Shown one piece after another: positions 60,606 to 64,000 of a stretch of DNA of 64,000 nt (its first letter is position 1; every line of letters starts with the position of its first letter). This stretch comes from UBA1546 sp049302185 (GTDB lineage: Bacteria; Nitrospirota; Thermodesulfovibrionia; Thermodesulfovibrionales; UBA1546): contig JBAQLV010000010.1 of NCBI GenBank assembly GCA_049302185.1, positions 1 to 64,000 on the forward strand. Direction: 5' to 3'. The translations under genes and the position numbers were made by a program. The notes below the pieces were generated by a model. The model searched no databases. It saw only the letters and a program-made list of their open reading frames with translations, and was not told where the DNA came from.

Positions 60606-63017
60606 TTATTCTTTAGTCTGGGATGACTGTTTTATTCTTTCCCTCACTATGTATGCCTGCCCCAGCGATATGCCAGCATCATTTGCAGGAACCTTTTCAT
60701 TAGTATAAACATTCATTCCTATTGATTTTAGCCTGTCTATAGTATTTTTTAGAAGATACATGTTCTGAAAAACTCCGCCACTTAAAACTACATCATGCAG
60801 CTTATGAACCATGCCGAGCCGCTGGACGACTCCGGCAATAATTGTGACTATGGTGTTGTGAAACTTAGTGGCGATAATATCTTTTCCAATGCCTTTCGCC
60901 ATATCCTGTATCAGCCTGAACAGAGTCAGGCAAAAGTCTATTTCAATCCTGTCTTTCAATCCGATGTCAGCAGGGTAGTCTTCCTCTATGTTATCTATTG
61001 TATAAGATTCAAGCGCCATTGCTGCCTCGCCTTCAAAGGTGTTTGTGTCGCATATCCCGAGTATTGCCGAGACCGCATCAAAGAGCCTTCCTGCGCTTGA
61101 TGAAAGGGGTGAGAAATCTCTGTTGTCAATGATTCTGAGAATGCTGTTTATCTTATCACTGCCGTATTTTTCAATGAAGCCTATGGACTCCAGATAGTGC
61201 ATGACCTCATCTCCCGTGATATATCTTATGTAGCTGACCGCAACTCTCCACGGCTCTCTGATTGCCGTCTCTCCTCCAGGAAGGGGGATGTATTTAAAGT
61301 GTCCTGCCCTCTTAAAGTCATCTATATCGGCAATCAGGAATTCACTTCCCCATAGATTCCCGTCAGTTCCGTAGCCTGTGCCGTCAAATGCCACGCCTAT
61401 GACTTTTCTCTTTATTCCGTTTTCTGCCATGACAGATGCAATATGGGCATAATGATGCTGAATGCCATAAAAAGATAGTGACGAGTGACGAGTTTTTTGC
61501 TCCTGACTGCTAACTGCTGACTGCTGGGCCAGCGCCCATTTTGTTGAAAGATAATTGGGATGCAGGTCATATCCAATTGCAACAGGGTTCACCCTGTAAA
61601 CTTTTTTTAGATTGCTGAGGCTTTCTTCAAAGAATTTTACAGTCTCGTAATTTTCCATATCTCCTATGTGATGGCTTGGAATAGCATAGCTTCCTTTTGT
61701 GAGGGTAAATGTGTTTTTTATATCAGCTCCGCAGCCGAGCACTTCGGGACCATCATTGTCCAGAGATATGGGTTCAGGCGCATAGCCCCTTGAACGGCGG
61801 ATAAAAATAGGTTTTGTCCTGTGAGCTAAAAAATGATTTCTTATAACAGAATCATCTACACGCATGAAGATGTCCCTGTTATGGATAAGGAGGGCATCAA
61901 CCATATCGGAGAATTTTGATACTGCCTCGTCATTGCTGACAACTATCGGCTCTTCCGAGATGTTGCCGCTGGTCATTACAAGGGATTTGAAATGGGGCAT
62001 ACCATTTACCCCCCCTTCGCCCCCCCTTACCAAGGGGGGGATGGGGGGGTGGGGATAATAGAATAACAGATAATGCAGAGGCGTGTATGGGAGCATGAAG
62101 CCGATGTGCAGATTATTAGGGCTGATCGAATCAGGCAAGAGCGCTGAATTGTCTTGCGCAGTTTTTTTCCTGAGGAGCACAATCGGTCTCTTATTGGAGG
62201 TCAGGAGTTCTTGCTCTTTCTCCGATACCTCGCAGTATTTTTTAATTGTTTCTATGTCAGGAGCCATAAGCGCAAAAGGCTTGTTGTTCTTTCTTTTCCT
62301 TTCTCTTAATCTTTCAACCGCATCTTTGTTTGCGGCATCGCATGCGATATGAAAACCGCCAAGCCCCTTTATTGCAATGATACAGCCGTCTCGTAGAAGT
62401 CTTATTGTTTCTTTTATCGGATTTTCTGCCTTATTAACTTTTAACTTTTCACTTTTAATTTTTAATTCAACATGCGGTCCGCATACCGCACATGCATTAG
62501 GCTGGGCATGGAATCTCCTGTCGGAAGTGTTGTTGTATTCGCTTTCGCATTCATTGCACATTTTAAAAACAGACATGGTGGTGTTGTGTCTATCATAAGG
62601 CACAGCATTTGTGATGGTGTATCGCGGCCCGCAGTTGATACAGTTTATGAAAGGGTAGAGATAACGCCTGTTGTCTTTGTCAAGCATCTCTTTAAGGCAG
62701 TCATCGCATATTGAGACGTCAGAAGATATAAGCGTAAAACTTCCGCTGTCTCTGCTTTTTACTATCTCAAAATCTTTGTGCCCGTAAAGAGGCATAGGCG
62801 AAATATCAATCTTGTTTATCTCTGATAATGGAGGCGCTTCTTTTGGAAGCCTGCCTATAAATGACGTGATGTCTTCGCCTTCTATGTCAATTGCCACGCC
62901 GTCAGAGGTATTGGTCACTGTGCCTTTCAGGTTAAGGGATTTGGCAAGGTTATAGACAAAGGGCCTGAAGCCGACTCCCTGCACAACGCCTTTGATATTG
63001 ATGAGGACACGGTTCAT
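60606..63017 (-). CDS. hypF: Carbamoyltransferase HypF with three repeat-derived insertions
   Basis: Makes the carbamoyl group for HypE. The 803 residues contain acylphosphatase (1-90; GVQGVGFRPFVY-type), two zinc fingers (CDDCLKEM.., CINCGPRYT; CNECESEY.., CAVCGPH), a YrdC-like domain (about 200-385; KGLGGFHIACDA, LVMTSGNISEEPI) and a Kae1-like domain (HHYAHIAS, GVAFDGTGYGTDGNLWGSEF, LSGGVFQNMYL). Three stretches have no family counterpart and coincide with repeat DNA: about 184-199, 320-344 and 499-515. All keep the frame and sit at domain borders or loops. The protein should still work; this is inferred. hypB lies 7 bases upstream. Confidence 0.93.
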   Translation of the reverse strand: MNRVLINIKGVVQGVGFRPFVYNLAKSLNLKGTVTNTSDGVAIDIEGEDITSFIGRLPKEAPPLSEINKIDISPMPLYGHKDFEIVKSRDSGSFTLISSDVSICDDCLKEMLDKDNRRYLYPFINCINCGPRYTITNAVPYDRHNTTMSVFKMCNECESEYNNTSDRRFHAQPNACAVCGPHVELKIKSEKLKVNKAENPIKETIRLLRDGCIIAIKGLGGFHIACDAANKDAVERLRERKRKNNKPFALMAPDIETIKKYCEVSEKEQELLTSNKRPIVLLRKKTAQDNSALLPDSISPNNLHIGFMLPYTPLHYLLFYYPHPPIPPLVRGGEGGVNGMPHFKSLVMTSGNISEEPIVVSNDEAVSKFSDMVDALLIHNRDIFMRVDDSVIRNHFLAHRTKPIFIRRSRGYAPEPISLDNDGPEVLGCGADIKNTFTLTKGSYAIPSHHIGDMENYETVKFFEESLSNLKKVYRVNPVAIGYDLHPNYLSTKWALAQQSAVSSQEQKTRHSSLSFYGIQHHYAHIASVMAENGIKRKVIGVAFDGTGYGTDGNLWGSEFLIADIDDFKRAGHFKYIPLPGGETAIREPWRVAVSYIRYITGDEVMHYLESIGFIEKYGSDKINSILRIIDNRDFSPLSSSAGRLFDAVSAILGICDTNTFEGEAAMALESYTIDNIEEDYPADIGLKDRIEIDFCLTLFRLIQDMAKGIGKDIIATKFHNTIVTIIAGVVQRLGMVHKLHDVVLSGGVFQNMYLLKNTIDRLKSIGMNVYTNEKVPANDAGISLGQAYIVRERIKQSSQTKE
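61470..61530. repeat. Heptamer repeat inserted in hypF (residues about 499-515)
   Basis: AGTGACGAGTGACGAG on the left and CTGACTGCTAACTGCTGACTGCTG on the right: inverted halves in 7-base register. Reads in frame as QQSAVSSQEQKTRHSS. Confidence 0.7.
61995..62058. repeat. C/G-rich palindrome inserted in hypF (residues about 320-344)
   Basis: CCCCCCTTCGCCCCCCC...TTACCAAGGGGGGG-ATGGGGGGG: the CCTCCCC-type element, here read in frame as PPIPPLVRGGEGG. Long G runs make length errors possible. Confidence 0.7.
62431..62472. repeat. Heptamer repeat inserted in hypF (residues about 184-199)
   Basis: AACTTTT-AACTTTT-CACTTTT-AATTTTT-AATTC: five 7-base units, read on the minus strand as ELKIKSEKLKVN. 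It falls just after the second zinc finger. Confidence 0.7.
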
Positions 63018-63024
63018 TTAACTT

Positions 63025-63672
63025 CTAACTCTTAACTTTCTCTGTCAGCCAGTCCGCCCATTCCGCGATTCCCTTGCCTGTTTTGCATGAAACCTCAAAT
63101 ATTTTCAGCGAAGGATTTAAAGACATTGCATCTTTCCTGATTTTCTCTATGCTTGCATTTGTATATGGCAGAAGGTCAATTTTGTTCAATATCAAGGCTG
63201 ATGATTCCTGAAACATCAGGGGATATTTTAACGGCTTGTCATCACCTTCTGTTATGCTCAAAACCATTGCCTTCATATCCTCGCCTATATTGAATTCCGC
63301 GGGGCATACAAGATTTCCTACGTTTTCAACAAAAAGCAGGTCAGTCTCCTTCAGAGGAAGAGATTCCAAAACCTCGTTAATCATGTTAGCGTCAAGATGA
63401 CATGCGCCGCCTGTATTTATCTGTATAACAGGGACTCCGAGACTGCTGATCCTTTCGGCATCAGCTGTGCCTGCAATGTCTCCTTCTATAACAGCGGGCT
63501 TTATTTTTCCGCTCAGCTCTTTTATGGTCTTTTCCAGCAGGGATGTCTTGCCTGCGCCGGGTGCGCTCATCAGGTTAATGACATAGACCCTTGCCTCGTC
63601 AAAAAGCCTGCGGTTTTCCGCTGCGATTCTCTCATTTGCCTCAAGTATCCTTGTCACGACTTTAACTTTCAC
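63025..63672 (-). CDS. hypB: Hydrogenase nickel-incorporation GTPase HypB (short form)
   Basis: A GTPase that delivers nickel with HypA. The 215-residue protein has the P-loop SAPGAGKTSLLE, EGDIAGTADAERI, TGGACHLDANMI with Cys/His of the G-domain metal site, VENVGNLVCPAEF and NKIDLLPY (NKxD). It lacks the N-terminal CxxCGC motif and the His-rich stretch of nickel-storing HypB. The start follows a GGGGGC(A) stretch; hypA ends 45 bases upstream. Confidence 0.95.
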   Translation of the reverse strand: MKVKVVTRILEANERIAAENRRLFDEARVYVINLMSAPGAGKTSLLEKTIKELSGKIKPAVIEGDIAGTADAERISSLGVPVIQINTGGACHLDANMINEVLESLPLKETDLLFVENVGNLVCPAEFNIGEDMKAMVLSITEGDDKPLKYPLMFQESSALILNKIDLLPYTNASIEKIRKDAMSLNPSLKIFEVSCKTGKGIAEWADWLTEKVKS

Positions 63673-63717
63673 TTTATTTGCCCCCTGATAGTTTTTTGCA
63701 TGCTGTTAGTTTGTTCT

Positions 63718-64000
63718 TCAAAATACTTCCATATCTATGATTTCAAGTTCACGCCCTGTTTTTATATTAAATGATGTACTGCTGCATTCAGGACAGCACA
63801 ATACATATTTTTCTTCTGTGACAAAATCTTTGCCGCAGCTGCTGCACAAGCCGCTTACAGGTATCTCATCTATTATAACGCTTGCTTCTGCTGCAATTGT
63901 GTCTGCTTTGACGGCATTGAATGCAAAAAGGAGGGCGTCGATCATTATGCCCGACGCCTTCCCAATCTTTAACCGTATTGATTCTATCCTGTTATAACCT
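63718..64000 (-). CDS. hypA: Hydrogenase nickel-incorporation protein HypA, N-terminus beyond the window
   Basis: The frame runs off the right edge; about 94 codons are seen. ESIRLKIGKASGIMIDALLFAFNAVKADTIA fits the HypA helix after the first strand, and CSSCGKDF...CCPECSSTSFNIKTGRELEIIDMEV holds the zinc site (two CxxC pairs) and the usual end. HypA hands nickel to the large subunit with HypB. The nickel-binding N-terminal MHE lies outside the window. First visible gene of the operon hypA-B-F-D-E. Confidence 0.9.
   Translation of the reverse strand, partial: GYNRIESIRLKIGKASGIMIDALLFAFNAVKADTIAAEASVIIDEIPVSGLCSSCGKDFVTEEKYVLCCPECSSTSFNIKTGRELEIIDMEVF

Overview
The window looks like a chromosomal piece of an anaerobic or microaerophilic Nitrospirota-type bacterium (Thermodesulfovibrionia-like). 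That placement is an inference from gene content and style: hydrogenase maturation genes, NifA/sigma-54 nitrogen-fixation control, a CooC-type ATPase, a tetraheme cytochrome with a haem-motif sensor kinase, a MoeA-PBP fusion, a MqnP-like prenyltransferase, and many short intergenic repeats. No rRNA, CRISPR array or intact transposase was seen.

Layout. 1-8.1 kb: the end of a hydrogenase maturation protease, then housekeeping genes (proB, DUF4416, clpC, an extended ndk, mdh, cspA, tpiA, secG). 8.2-25.2 kb: a nitrogen-fixation region. It starts with intact nifA and a textbook sigma-54 promoter in front of nifH, but nifH, nifD and nifK are all broken by small indels, and nifK runs in frame into the C-terminal part of a methylthioadenosine/SAH deaminase (mtaD). 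Then follow a suhB-like stub, hsp20, an internally deleted recR, and an intact block of cooC, tetraheme cytochrome c, haem-motif sensor kinase and two further two-component genes. After that come a broken thyA abutting a nifB C-terminal fragment, a frameshifted hesA, and a second sigma-54 promoter before a small Fis-type HTH protein, an outer-membrane protein and the ammonium transporter amt. 25.3-41.2 kb: trpF, queF, rho, a DUF6516/TumE-type toxin pair, pheT, a class-I amidotransferase, an AI-2E family permease, a baeRF protein, moeA-PBP, an NlpC/P60 peptidase, scpB, a broken tusA next to moeB/thiF, and a copper-type P-ATPase. 41.2-49.8 kb: acyP, a ParE-type TA pair, a UbiA prenyltransferase, a MacAB-type exporter, an isoprenylcysteine-methyltransferase-family protein, an integrase stub, a drug-type ABC exporter and tRNA-Asn. 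49.9-64 kb: tkt, a phosphohexomutase, a YprB-like nuclease, mtnP, apt, fmdB, tRNA-Pro, a patatin lipoprotein, and the hydrogenase maturation operon hypA-B-F-D-E on the minus strand, without hypC.

How it fits together. The nitrogen regulator and ammonium uptake look intact, while the nitrogenase structural genes and their cofactor genes are present only as damaged pieces. Either this lineage is losing nitrogen fixation, or this part of the sequence is a faulty or mixed assembly. The in-phase pairing of lesions and the junctions at short shared sequence make both worth testing. Independently, degenerate 7-base tandem repeats and C/G-rich palindromes are scattered between genes, and three such elements sit in frame inside hypF, similar in principle to Rickettsia palindromic elements.
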